Positions 32,070 to 40,510 of a DNA stretch of 64,000 nucleotides are shown here, piece by piece. Numbering within the stretch: the first letter of the stretch is position 1; each line of letters begins with the position of its first letter. The stretch is from Microbaculum marinum (GTDB taxonomy: Bacteria > Pseudomonadota > Alphaproteobacteria > Rhizobiales > Tepidamorphaceae), in NCBI RefSeq assembly GCF_042646165.1, contig NZ_JBHRTC010000021.1; one strand, 5' to 3'. The translations under genes were made by a program, and so were the position numbers. Below the pieces are notes generated by a model, which did no database searches, was not told where the DNA came from, and was given only the letters and a program-made list of their open reading frames with translations.

Positions 32070-33917
32070 CTAGCCGTTCTCGCCTTCCAGCACCGGTATG
32101 GTGAACACCTGGCCCGGATAGATCAGATGCGGATTGCGGATCTGGTTCTTGTTGGCCTCGTAGATCACGGAGTGTCGGACCCCCTTGCCGTAGATCTTCC
32201 GGGCGACGCGCCACAGGCTGTCGCCGCGTGCGATCATGACGACCGACGTGCCCGCACCCTCGCCGATGGCGCCGCCGGAAACGGCAGTTCCCGAACCGCC
32301 GGCGTGCGAGATGATCGTCACCACCGAGCCTGCAGCGCCCCCGCCAGCCGCGGCCTGTGACGGTTCGCCCGAAGCAGCCTCGCCCCGACCCGCTTCACCC
32401 TGGCCGGCGGCGTTGGCGTTCTGACTTCCGGCCGGAGTCCCGTCATCCTCCGCGACCATCTGCACCCGGTCGAACTTCACCTCGGCGCGCGCCTTGACGT
32501 CCCCGGCGTCGCCGACCACGTCGGCGCGCAACTCGTAGCGGCCGGGCGGCATCGCGCGGTTCGAGGACAGTGCCCAGCGACCGTCCGCATCCGTCTCCAC
32601 GTCGGAGAGCCGCTCGTTGTTCAGGTAGAGGCGGACCGCATCGCCCGGCTCGGCCTCGCCGCTGAGCATCAGCTTGTCGGTGTCCTCGACCTCGACCGTC
32701 TTGATGCTCACGTTGCCGCCCGTTCCGGCCGTCGGCTGTGCGCCGGCGCCCGCGCCTGCATCGCCGCCGGCATCCGCCGCCTGCTGCTGCGATGGAGATG
32801 GCTGCGGGATTCCCGGCGCGGCGGAAGTCGAGGTGCCTGCCGTACCGGAACCGGCCACAACGGCACCCGGTTGACCGCTCGACGACTCGGTCGCGCGGGT
32901 CTGGGCGTCGCCCCCCGGTGCGGCCTGATTGCCGCCCGTCTGCGCCTGTTCCACCTGGCTCCCGTCGGCCTGGCCGCCTGCCACCTGCGAGCGCCCGGGC
33001 TCGCTGTCGCCCGGCCCGGCATCGCCGGCAACCGCGTCGGAAGATGCACCGGCCTGCGAGACATCGGCGACGCCCGTCTCGGAGCGCGGTGCCGCTGGCG
33101 GAGCTTCCGGCTGGTTCGCCTCCGACGCCTCGCCCTGCGCCGGATTCGACTCGCGCTGCGCAGACGGGACCTGATTTTCCGCAGGCGTTCCGCCGGACGA
33201 AGGTCTGTCCGCCGGTTCGCCGGCCGAGCTCTGAGAGGCTGCAGCACCGCTCGCTTCGGCTTCGGCCGACCCGTTGCCCGCCGCCGAAGCCTCGGCCTGC
33301 TGGCCGCCAGCATCTGATGAATTCCGCTGCGATCTGTCCGCCGCATCCGCCGCGACGACGACGGTGCCTTCCTTCGGCTGCTGCAGGACCTGCATCGGCT
33401 CGCCCGGACGGACCAGCGCGACGAGCGGCGTTCGGCCGGGGCCCTCGATCACCACCGTCACCCGGTCGCCATCGACGGGACCACCCTTGCCATCCGGTCC
33501 TGTGGCGCGCAGCAGCAGGTCGTAGCTGCCCGGCGCCAGCGGTTCGTTCAGAACGATCGCCCACTCACCGACCGCATTGGCGTCGGCGGACTCAAGTTCC
33601 TCGTCGCCGTGCAGCAGCATGACGTGCGCCCTGCCGGCAGCCCGGCCGGCAGCGACCAGGTCGCCCGTCGGCTCGACACGCAGGATATCGAAAGTCGGCG
33701 GAACGGCTTTGCCGACAGGAGCGGCGGCGTCATCCGCCCGCTGACCGTCGGTCGGGGGAACCGCGGCGAGACTCTCGCGTTGTCCCTGTTCCGCTTCCTG
33801 GCTCGCGGTTGCAGACTCCTCTGGTTCCTGCAGGCCATAACGAAGGCCGACGGCGACAGCGCCGACAACGGCGAGGATCGCCACGACGATAAGGATGTTT
33901 CTGATCTGAGCGCCCAT
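32070..33917 (-). CDS. LysM domain protein with long low-complexity linker
   Basis: Envelope protein of 615 residues. The N-terminus (GAQIRNILIVVAILAVVGAVAVGLRYG) is a membrane anchor. A first Ig/big-like repeat (DLVAAGRAAGRAHVMLLHGD, EWAIVLNEPLAPGSYDLLLR) is followed by about 230 residues rich in Ala, Gly, Ser, Gln and Glu, then a second repeat with the same pattern (LMLSGEAEPGDAVRLYLNNE, RWALSSNRAMPPGRYELRAD). A single LysM domain (about 560-612, VMIARGDSLWRVARKIYGKG, IYPGQVFTIP) closes the protein and should bind peptidoglycan. The linker would let it span the periplasm. GGGGAT precedes the ATG at 33917. It is divergent from the LOG-family gene. Confidence 0.85.
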   Translation of the reverse strand: MGAQIRNILIVVAILAVVGAVAVGLRYGLQEPEESATASQEAEQGQRESLAAVPPTDGQRADDAAAPVGKAVPPTFDILRVEPTGDLVAAGRAAGRAHVMLLHGDEELESADANAVGEWAIVLNEPLAPGSYDLLLRATGPDGKGGPVDGDRVTVVIEGPGRTPLVALVRPGEPMQVLQQPKEGTVVVAADAADRSQRNSSDAGGQQAEASAAGNGSAEAEASGAAASQSSAGEPADRPSSGGTPAENQVPSAQRESNPAQGEASEANQPEAPPAAPRSETGVADVSQAGASSDAVAGDAGPGDSEPGRSQVAGGQADGSQVEQAQTGGNQAAPGGDAQTRATESSSGQPGAVVAGSGTAGTSTSAAPGIPQPSPSQQQAADAGGDAGAGAGAQPTAGTGGNVSIKTVEVEDTDKLMLSGEAEPGDAVRLYLNNERLSDVETDADGRWALSSNRAMPPGRYELRADVVGDAGDVKARAEVKFDRVQMVAEDDGTPAGSQNANAAGQGEAGRGEAASGEPSQAAAGGGAAGSVVTIISHAGGSGTAVSGGAIGEGAGTSVVMIARGDSLWRVARKIYGKGVRHSVIYEANKNQIRNPHLIYPGQVFTIPVLEGENG

Positions 33918-34026
33918 GTATCCCCGGCCGGTTCGCCGCTGGGCGGCCGAATGGCGCGGTCTGCGTGTGGTTTTGTTGTTTCCGGCCCACGCGAGCCGCG
34001 CGGCGACCGCGCACAACCTGTTCACA

Positions 34027-34045
34027 CCTCACCTATATTGTGAGG
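34027..34045. promoter_or_regulatory. Inverted repeat between LysM and LOG genes
   Basis: CCTCAC at 34027-34032 and GTGAGG at 34040-34045 flank the AT-rich CTATATT in the divergent control region. It could be an operator around a -10 element; the evidence is only the symmetry and location. Confidence 0.35.
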
Positions 34046-34090
34046 AAGAAAAGGACAAGTGCGTACCACCTTGACGGATTCGAGCGGTCT

Positions 34091-34708
34091 ATGCCTCATA
34101 AAATGATGAGTACGATAAAAAACATCTGCGTTTACTGCGGCTCGGGCGACGGCCAGAACCCCGCATTCAAGTCGGCGGCCCACCAGTTGGGCCGGCTGCT
34201 TGCCGAGAACGGCATCGGGCTGGTTTACGGCGGCGGCAGCCTCGGCCTTATGGGCACGGTGGCGCGCGGCGTACTGCGCCACAATGGCCACGTCACCGGG
34301 ATCATTCCGGAATTCCTGACCGAGCGCGAACAGATGCTGCGCGACGTGCAGGAACTCGTGGTGACCAGGGACATGCACGAACGCAAGCGGCTGATGTTCG
34401 AACGCTCGGACGCCTTCGTCGCGCTGCCGGGCGGCATAGGCACGCTCGAAGAGACGGTCGAGATGTTGACCTGGGGACAGCTCGGCCAGCACGCCAAGCC
34501 GGTGGCGCTCGCCAATATCGAGGGCTACTGGGACCCGCTGTGCGAACTCCTGAGCCACATGCGCACCGAGAAGTTCATCCGGCAGGACCTGGAGGTCGGA
34601 TATCTCGTCGTCGATACGATCGACGAGCTGATCCCAAGCATCCGTGCGGCAGCGGAGATCGTCCCCGAGCCGGACCTGACCGACGCCCAGGTTGCGGAGC
34701 GGATGTGA
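34091..34708 (+). CDS. LOG family protein (TIGR00730 Rossmann-fold nucleotide phosphoribohydrolase)
   Basis: Enzyme of 205 residues that hydrolyses nucleoside 5'-monophosphates, releasing the free base and ribose 5-phosphate; plant homologues activate cytokinins. The family signature PGGIGTLEE is exact, and the second part of the site, DMHERKRLMFERSDAFV, supplies the conserved Arg-Lys. The N-terminus ICVYCGSGDGQNPAF and VYGGGSLGLMGTVARG is typical. Starts at 34103 or 34106 are also possible, and none has a good ribosome site. It is convergent with cimA, 30 bases away. Confidence 0.9.
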   Translation: MPHKMMSTIKNICVYCGSGDGQNPAFKSAAHQLGRLLAENGIGLVYGGGSLGLMGTVARGVLRHNGHVTGIIPEFLTEREQMLRDVQELVVTRDMHERKRLMFERSDAFVALPGGIGTLEETVEMLTWGQLGQHAKPVALANIEGYWDPLCELLSHMRTEKFIRQDLEVGYLVVDTIDELIPSIRAAAEIVPEPDLTDAQVAERM

Positions 34709-34738
34709 GCCCTCGCCGGTCCGGGTTGGTGCCGGTGA

Positions 34739-36370
34739 CTAACCGGTCATCTCGGGCGACCGCCCGGGCACCCGGGCCGGCGCGGCGCCGGCCTTCATCA
34801 GTTTCCAGGTGATGGAATCCACCAGTGCCTGGAAGGAGGCGTCGACGATGTTGGGCGACACCCCCACGGTCGACCAGCGGATCCCGGCGCCATCGCGACT
34901 CTCGATAAGCACGCGCGTCGTCGCGCCGGTGCCGCCGTTGAGGATGCGCACCTTGAAGTCCGCCAACTCGGTATCGTCGATGTAGCGCTGGAAGCGGCCG
35001 AGGTCCTTGCGCAAGGCCTGGTCCAGCGCGTTGACCGGACCGTTGCCCTCACCCACCGAGATCAGCGTCTCGCCATCGACGGTCACCTTCACCGTCGCCT
35101 CTGAAACGGTGACGAGTTCGCCGATCGCGTTGTAGCGACGCTCTACGAGAACGCGGAAGCTCTCGATGCGGAAGAACTCGGGCACCTTGCCGAGAGTGCG
35201 ACGGGCGAGCAGATCGAAAGAGGCGTCGGCCGCTTCGTAGGCCCAGCCCTCTGCTTCGCGGCGCTTGACCTCGTCAAGCAGCTGGCCGACGCGAGGATCG
35301 TCACGCTGCACCTCGATACCCAGCCGCTCGAGCTCGGCAAGCATGTTGGAGCGGCCTGCCTGGTCCGACACCAGCACACGCCTGCGATTGCCGACGGTTT
35401 CCGGTGCGACGTGCTCGTAGGTCGCCGGATCCTTGAGGATCGCGGAGGCGTGCAACCCCGCCTTGGTGGCGAACGCCGCCTCGCCGACGTACGGCGCCTG
35501 ACGCGCCGGGGCGCGGTTCAGCAGTTCGTCGAAGGCCCGGGAGACATGGGTGATCTGGGCCAGCGCCTCGTCGTCGGTACCGGTTTCGAACAGGTGCACG
35601 TACGGCGCCTTCAGCTTCAGCGTCGGGATCAGCGTTATGAGATTGGCGTTGCCGCATCGTTCGCCGAGACCATTCAGCGTGCCCTGCACCTGGCGGACCC
35701 CGGCCCGCACCGCCGCGAGCGAATTGGCGATCGCGTTGCCGGTATCGTCGTGGGCGTGAATGCCGAGCCGCTCGCCGGGAACGTGGTCGGCCACGTCGCG
35801 CACGATTGCCTCGATCTCATCGGGCAAGGTTCCGCCGTTGGTGTCGCAGAGCACGATCCAGCGGGCACCGGCCTCGCAAGCCGCCGAGGCGCAGGCGATC
35901 GCATAGTCGCGATTGGCCTTGTAGCCGTCAAAGAAGTGCTCGCAGTCGATCATCGCCTCCTTGCCGCGAGAGACGATCGCCTCCACCGATTCCCGAATGC
36001 CGGCGAGATTCTCGTCAAGCGTCGTCCCGAGGGCGACGGTAACGTGGAAATCCCACGATTTGGCGACCAGGCAGACCGTGTCGGCGGGACTGTCGAGGAC
36101 GGCCGCCAGACCCGGATCGTTCGACAGGGAACGTCCGGCACGCTTGGTCATGCCGAAGGCGGTGAAATGGGCCTTTCGCGTACGCTTCTCGGCGAAGAAC
36201 TCCGTGTCGGTCGGATTGGCGCCGGGCCAGCCGCCCTCGAGGTAATCGATGCCGAGCCGCTCGACGAGGCCGGCGATGGCGATCTTGTCCTCGACCGAGA
36301 AGTCGACGCCCGGCGTCTGGGCGCCGTCGCGCAGGGTCGTATCGAACAGATACAGGCGTTCGCGGGTCAT
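34739..36370 (-). CDS. cimA: Citramalate synthase
   Basis: Enzyme of 543 residues of the isopropylmalate/homocitrate synthase family that condenses pyruvate and acetyl-CoA to (R)-citramalate, an entry to isoleucine. The catalytic start LFDTTLRDGAQTPGVDFS, the metal-binding GIHAHDDTGNAIANS and the C-terminal allosteric LeuA-dimer domain (from about 430, VKVTVDGETLISVGEGNGPV) are all present. The CimA-specific segment YLEGGWPGANPTDTEFF separates it from LeuA. Its start overlaps the stop of the GFA gene by 4 bases, so the two are co-translated although no pathway link is obvious. Confidence 0.93.
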   Translation of the reverse strand: MTRERLYLFDTTLRDGAQTPGVDFSVEDKIAIAGLVERLGIDYLEGGWPGANPTDTEFFAEKRTRKAHFTAFGMTKRAGRSLSNDPGLAAVLDSPADTVCLVAKSWDFHVTVALGTTLDENLAGIRESVEAIVSRGKEAMIDCEHFFDGYKANRDYAIACASAACEAGARWIVLCDTNGGTLPDEIEAIVRDVADHVPGERLGIHAHDDTGNAIANSLAAVRAGVRQVQGTLNGLGERCGNANLITLIPTLKLKAPYVHLFETGTDDEALAQITHVSRAFDELLNRAPARQAPYVGEAAFATKAGLHASAILKDPATYEHVAPETVGNRRRVLVSDQAGRSNMLAELERLGIEVQRDDPRVGQLLDEVKRREAEGWAYEAADASFDLLARRTLGKVPEFFRIESFRVLVERRYNAIGELVTVSEATVKVTVDGETLISVGEGNGPVNALDQALRKDLGRFQRYIDDTELADFKVRILNGGTGATTRVLIESRDGAGIRWSTVGVSPNIVDASFQALVDSITWKLMKAGAAPARVPGRSPEMTG

Positions 36371-36882
36371 GACCTTTGGTCCTCGGGTGGCCAGCTGTCG
36401 GTGTCGTGGTCTGGATGCTGACGGTTGGTGCGGGCGATGCCGGCGATCTCCTCGGAGAACCCGTATTTCTCGCCGGCAGAGTCAGTGGTCTCCTCGGGCA
36501 GGCCGGGCAGATCGGCGAACCACGGCATGCGGGCCTCGATCCCGATCTGGATTTGCGGCCTCAAACGCGCCGGATCGTCGAAGCTGCCGAGTGCGACGTT
36601 CAGATGATCGGAGCCTTCCGACACGAAGGTCAGCGGCGTGCCGCAGCTTGAACAGAAGCCGCGCCGGACTTCTGCGGAACTATAGAATTCCGATATCGTG
36701 CCGCGTGTAACTACGAAATCTTCGTTCTTCACGTTACAAAGCGGCGCGAAGAAGTTGCCGAACGCCTTCTGGCACATGCGGCAGTGGCAGATATGCGTGT
36801 TGTAGGGCGCGCTCATCGCCGCGAAGCGCACGGCGCCGCACTGGCAGCCGCCGGTCATCACCGGTACACGAGTCTCGCTCAT
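36367..36882 (-). CDS. GFA family zinc-binding protein
   Basis: Protein of 171 residues of the glutathione-dependent formaldehyde-activating (GFA/CENP-V) family. The zinc cysteines are visible as CQCGAVRF, CHCRMCQKAFG and FCSSCGTPLTF. The C-terminal 35 residues (after PGLPEETTDSAGEKYGF) are an extra polar tail rich in Asp and Pro. The name of the family comes from a role in formaldehyde-glutathione adduct formation that has been disputed; binding of a glutathione adduct is the safest guess. It is upstream of and overlaps cimA. Confidence 0.88.
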   Translation of the reverse strand: MSETRVPVMTGGCQCGAVRFAAMSAPYNTHICHCRMCQKAFGNFFAPLCNVKNEDFVVTRGTISEFYSSAEVRRGFCSSCGTPLTFVSEGSDHLNVALGSFDDPARLRPQIQIGIEARMPWFADLPGLPEETTDSAGEKYGFSEEIAGIARTNRQHPDHDTDSWPPEDQRS

Positions 36883-36911
36883 CGCGTCCTCACACCGCTT
36901 TGTCCGACAAA

Positions 36912-36943
36912 CCCGTCGTGCAAGCGGCGCTTTCCGCGACGGG
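36912..36943 (-). terminator. Possible terminator downstream of cysS
   Basis: On the minus strand CCCGTCG pairs with CGACGGG across an 18-base loop that itself can fold (AAGC/GCTT), followed by TTTGT. The short T run makes it weak. Confidence 0.35.
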
Positions 36944-36996
36944 ACGAGGCCTTGCGATGTCTCGGGTCTGCCCGAACCTCATGCTCCTTGCAGCCG

Positions 36997-38409
36997 TCAT
37001 CTCGCCAGCTCCCACTTGGTCACCAGGGCGCCGGTTTCGGGGTCCTTGCCGTCCATGAGCACGATGCCCATGGCGACGAGTTCGTCGCGAATGCGGTCGG
37101 CCTCCGCCCAGTTCTTGGCCCCGCGAGCATCGATGCGGGCGGCAATGAGTCTCTCGACCGTCGGCTCCAGATCGCCGGCCACTTCCCGCGCCGCCGCATC
37201 GCGCGCCTGCCGCCAAGCCGTATATGCCGGCCGGTCGAACCCGAAGAATGCCAGATTGGCGGCGAGCGATTGTCCGGCCTCGGCATCGCCGGCCTCCGCT
37301 CGTGCCCGCAGCGCATGCAGTTCGGCGATTGCCTTCGGGGTGTTGAGATCGTCAGCAAGCGCCTCGACAACACCGGCGGACGGTTCGGTGGTGCTCGTCT
37401 GCGACGCCGACGCGAACCAGTCGTCGAGCGTTGCGACCGCGGTCTCGATACCCTTGCGCGTCCAGTTTATCGGCTGCCGGTAATGCGTCTGGAGCATCGT
37501 CAGGCGCAGCGCCGGACCCGGCCACTCTTCCAGCAGTTCCCGGATCGTCACGAAGTTTCCGGCACTCTTGGCCATCTTCTCGCCCTCGACCTGCAGGAAG
37601 CCGTTGTGCATCCAGACCTGTGCCATGCGGTCGGTATGGAAGGCGCAGCAGGTCTGGGCGCGTTCGTTCTCATGGTGAGGGAAGACCAGGTCGATGCCGC
37701 CGCCGTGGATGTCGAAGGTCTCCCCGAGATGCTTCCAGGACATCGCCGAGCACTCGATGTGCCAGCCAGGGCGCCCCGGCGCCGCAATGCCGGCGGGGCT
37801 CTCCCAGGCCGGTTCGCCGGGCTTCGAGGGCTTCCACAGGACGAAGTCCATCGGGTCCTTCTTGTAGGGCGCGACGTCGACCCGGGCGCCGGCCTGCAGT
37901 TCGTCGAGCGAGCGCCGCGACAGGGTGCCGTAGTCGGGCATCGAGGGCACGTCGAACAGGACGTGGCCCTCGGCGACATAGGCGTTGCCGGCCGCAACCA
38001 GCCTGTCGATCAGTGCCTTCATGTCCGCGATGTGCTCGGTCGCCCGCGGCTCCAGGGTCGGAGGCAGGCAGCCGAGAGCTTCGATGTCCTCGTGGTACTG
38101 CCGCTCGGTCGTCTCTGTGACCTTGCGGATCGCCTCGTTCAGGGGGCTATCGGGATAGTCGCGCGCCGCCCGCGCGTTGATCTTGTCGTCGACGTCGGTG
38201 ATGTTGCGGACGTAGGTGACGTGGGCGGCGCCGAATTCGTGGCGCAGCAGCCGGAACAGCACGTCGAAGACGATGGCCGGCCGCGCGTTGCCGATATGGG
38301 CGAAGTCGTAGACCGTCGGCCCGCACACGTACATCCGCACGTTGGACGGATCGAGCGGGCTGAAGTCCTCCTTCTGCCGGGTCAGCGTGTTGTAGAGCCG
38401 CAAAGCCAT
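36997..38409 (-). CDS. cysS: Cysteinyl-tRNA synthetase
   Basis: Class I aminoacyl-tRNA synthetase of 470 residues that charges tRNA-Cys. The HIGH motif appears as FAHIGNARP (about residue 37) and the KMSKS loop as KMAKSAGNF (about 280). The zinc site that selects cysteine is seen as CGPTVY near the start and in GWHIECSAMS and DLVFPHHENERAQ. The C-terminal RIRDELVAMGIVLMDGKD tail is standard. Length is normal. GAGGG precedes the ATG. It appears to be monocistronic. Confidence 0.97.
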   Translation of the reverse strand: MALRLYNTLTRQKEDFSPLDPSNVRMYVCGPTVYDFAHIGNARPAIVFDVLFRLLRHEFGAAHVTYVRNITDVDDKINARAARDYPDSPLNEAIRKVTETTERQYHEDIEALGCLPPTLEPRATEHIADMKALIDRLVAAGNAYVAEGHVLFDVPSMPDYGTLSRRSLDELQAGARVDVAPYKKDPMDFVLWKPSKPGEPAWESPAGIAAPGRPGWHIECSAMSWKHLGETFDIHGGGIDLVFPHHENERAQTCCAFHTDRMAQVWMHNGFLQVEGEKMAKSAGNFVTIRELLEEWPGPALRLTMLQTHYRQPINWTRKGIETAVATLDDWFASASQTSTTEPSAGVVEALADDLNTPKAIAELHALRARAEAGDAEAGQSLAANLAFFGFDRPAYTAWRQARDAAAREVAGDLEPTVERLIAARIDARGAKNWAEADRIRDELVAMGIVLMDGKDPETGALVTKWELAR

Positions 38410-38754
38410 GGAAACCCTCGCCTGCCTGCCTGAGCGTCTGCCGGCTGCGGGGCGTCCGAATGTCCTTGATTGTCGAAGAAATAAGGAACGGCCGCGGCCA
38501 GCGTGTGCGCTAGCCGCAAATAATGAACGTGCGAATGTTGCTCTCGCGTGAAGCCGTCATGGCCGCGATATGCGCGCAAGCCGGCGCCCGCGTCAAGTCT
38601 CAATGCCGCCGGCGAGACGGGCCCGGGGGCAATTGGACGGGCGAGGGCCGTCAATTCTTCTGAACGGCCGATGAACGGCGCCTTCAGGATCGCCTCAGGG
38701 GGCAGCCGCTACGACGCATCCATCGTGTTGTGTTTCCCGCGTACGGAGTACCCG
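38410..38754. other. Intergenic region between cysS and a small secreted protein gene
   Basis: About 345 bases with no convincing gene. It holds the leftward cysS promoter, probably in the AT-richer part 38460-38530, and the rightward promoter of the small gene. Two overlapping imperfect hairpins can form at 38631-38670 (AATTGGACGG with CCGTCAATT, and GGCCGT with ACGGCC); their role is unknown. Confidence 0.4.
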
Positions 38755-38907
38755 ATGGGCAAGTTCGTCATGTCGCTGGCGCTGGTGGCGATGTTCGCCG
38801 GCACGGCCGTCCTGTTCGCCGCACCCGCTTTCACGAAGTCCAACTACGCCGCGCCGATGAGCCGCGCCGACCTATGCCTGCACCGCGGGATCGGTTGCGG
38901 CCGCTGA
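38755..38907 (+). CDS. Small secreted or membrane protein (50 residues)
   Basis: Unrecognised small protein. MGKFVMSLALVAMFAGTAVL is a clean signal peptide or membrane helix with a likely cut after AAPAFT, leaving a mature part of about 22 residues with two cysteines (DLCLHRGIGCGR). GGAG lies 7 bases before the ATG, an ideal ribosome site, which is the main reason for calling it. Its last 36 bases overlap the end of the convergent HAD hydrolase gene. It could also be part of a family of Hyphomicrobiales small exported proteins; no function can be proposed. Confidence 0.55.
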   Translation: MGKFVMSLALVAMFAGTAVLFAAPAFTKSNYAAPMSRADLCLHRGIGCGR

Positions 38908-39525
38908 GGCGGGAAAGCCGAGGGCGGCGAGGTCTTCGGCGAGCGCTTCGGGAGTGGTGAAGCGAAGGGCATGGAAGCCGAGCTGCGCGGCGGCCTCGAC
39001 ATTGTCGGCCCGGTCGTCGATGAACACCATCGAGGCTGCCGACATGCCGCTCCGGCTCAGCAGAACGTCGAAGATCCGCGGATCCGGCTTGATGTAGCCG
39101 ACCTCGCCCGAAACCACGGCAATGTCGAAATCAGCCAGGAACGGATAGGCCTCGACCGTCATCGGCCAGAGCTCGGCGGAGAAGTTCGTAATAGTGTGGA
39201 CTGGCACGCCGGCGGCGCGCAGCCGCGACATGATCTCGACGGACCCCTCGATCGTGCCGCCGATGGTGTCGAGCCAGCGCTCGTAATACGCCTCGATGAG
39301 GCGGGCGGATCCCGGGAAGCGCCGCGTGAGATCGGCCACCCCCTCGGCGCAGCTGCGCCCACGGTCCTGCATCGAATGCCAGCCGAGCGTCGCCACGTGG
39401 GTCAGGAACCAGTCCCGCTCCTCGGCAGTGGAGATCAACGTGTCGAAGAGATAGGCCGGGTCCCAATCGAGGAGGACGTTCCCGACGTCAAAGACGACGG
39501 CCTGCGGCCGAACCAGCGCGTCCAT
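38872..39525 (-). CDS. HAD-superfamily hydrolase, subfamily IA
   Basis: Phosphatase-type hydrolase of 217 residues. The four HAD motifs are present: FDVGNVLLDWD with the nucleophile position (Asp then Gly in place of the second Asp, as in the FIDVGNV group), TNFSAELW with motif II Thr/Ser, a Lys in GYIKPDPRIF, and FIDDRADNVEAA with the acidic motif IV. The cap domain is helical (about 15-95). The DVGN variant is seen in haloacid dehalogenase/epoxide hydrolase-like members and still phosphatases. The substrate is unknown. The tail overlaps the small secreted protein gene. Confidence 0.9.
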   Translation of the reverse strand: MDALVRPQAVVFDVGNVLLDWDPAYLFDTLISTAEERDWFLTHVATLGWHSMQDRGRSCAEGVADLTRRFPGSARLIEAYYERWLDTIGGTIEGSVEIMSRLRAAGVPVHTITNFSAELWPMTVEAYPFLADFDIAVVSGEVGYIKPDPRIFDVLLSRSGMSAASMVFIDDRADNVEAAAQLGFHALRFTTPEALAEDLAALGFPASAAATDPAVQA

Positions 39526-39678
39526 CGGTTTCTCCCCGCTTGTGCACCGCCGAAATCAGCGCTTTGCATAGCACAATGAGCGACGCGGCCGAAATGCCCA
39601 AACGCCCCGGTGAGGGTCGGGTGTGCGCGAACCGCGATTACGGCCAGCGCGGCGGCCTTCTTTGGCCCGTGGCGGGCG

Positions 39679-40191
39679 CTACTCGTCGAGATTGTCGCCG
39701 CAGCGGGCGACCTCGGCTCCGCCCCACGGCATGATCGGCACCGTGGAGGTGGAGTTCTTGGGGCTGCCCTCGATCAGCTTGTCGGTATAGACGACGTATA
39801 CGAGCACGTTGCGGGCCACGTCGCAGCCGCGCACGATTCGCATCTTCTTGAAGAAGACCGAACGGCGCTCGGTAAACATCTCCTCGCCCTGTTCGATGGT
39901 TCCGTTGAAGGATATCGGCCCGACCTGCCGGCAGGCGAGCGACACGTCGGAGGTCTCCTCGGCGACGCCGAACATGCCGCTGAGGCCGCCCTTTTCCGGC
40001 ACCGTGAAATGGCAGGCGACGCCCGCGACCTTCGGATCGTCGACGCCGTAGGTGGCCAGCTTGTGGTCAGGCGTCAGGAACTTCCAGACGGTCGACTTCT
40101 TGAAGATCAGGTCCGGCTCCTGCGCGGCGGCCGGGGCGACCGCTAACGCAATCATGGCCAACATCACAGTGAAAGCAGCTCTTGCGCGCAT
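39679..40191 (-). CDS. creA: CreA family periplasmic protein
   Basis: Exported protein of 170 residues with a signal peptide (residues 1-24, ending APAAAQ). The mature part has the conserved CreA sequence FKKSTVWKFLTPDHKL, VAGVACHFTVPEKGG and VSLACRQVGPISF, with cysteines that may form a disulfide. CreA is widespread and usually uncharacterised; in E. coli it lies beside creBCD but is not known to be part of that signalling. GGGAG precedes the ATG at 40191. It is monocistronic here. Confidence 0.92.
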   Translation of the reverse strand: MRARAAFTVMLAMIALAVAPAAAQEPDLIFKKSTVWKFLTPDHKLATYGVDDPKVAGVACHFTVPEKGGLSGMFGVAEETSDVSLACRQVGPISFNGTIEQGEEMFTERRSVFFKKMRIVRGCDVARNVLVYVVYTDKLIEGSPKNSTSTVPIMPWGGAEVARCGDNLDE

Positions 40192-40314
40192 GGCGGTCTC
40201 CCGTTGCCGGATCGGTCCCTGAGATAAGCATCCGGTCCCGGCATTGCGAGGCGTACAATGCGCGGACGATCAAGAAGTTCAGCGTGCTCGCGCTTCCCGG
40301 CGGGTCCCTGTCCA

Positions 40315-40509
40315 CTACTCCGATGCGGAAGCAGCCTCCACGGCCTGCTCCAGAACCTTCAGATCGCCGATATGGTTGGCCAGCAGCAGCACCAGGCGGG
40401 CATTCAAAGCGGCACTGTCGTCGGCGCCGAGGCGGCGATGGGCGTCGACGATGAGCTGGAACGCTGCGTCGGGATTGTCGAAGCGGGAGTCCGTGATCAG
40501 GTCGGCCAT
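40315..40509 (-). CDS. DUF2783 small protein, candidate MhaB-like coupling protein
   Basis: Protein of 64 residues, all helical, without signal peptide (MADLITDSRFDNPDAAFQLI, then HRRLGADDSAALNARLVLLL). The sequence fits DUF2783. Its start lies right at the end of the FAD hydroxylase gene, so translation is coupled. In Pseudomonas putida the 3-hydroxyphenylacetate 6-hydroxylase needs a coupling protein of about 6 kDa, MhaB, encoded beside the flavoprotein MhaA; size and position match here. That this DUF2783 protein does the same is an inference. Confidence 0.75.
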   Translation of the reverse strand: MADLITDSRFDNPDAAFQLIVDAHRRLGADDSAALNARLVLLLANHIGDLKVLEQAVEAASASE

Positions 40510-40510
40510 G

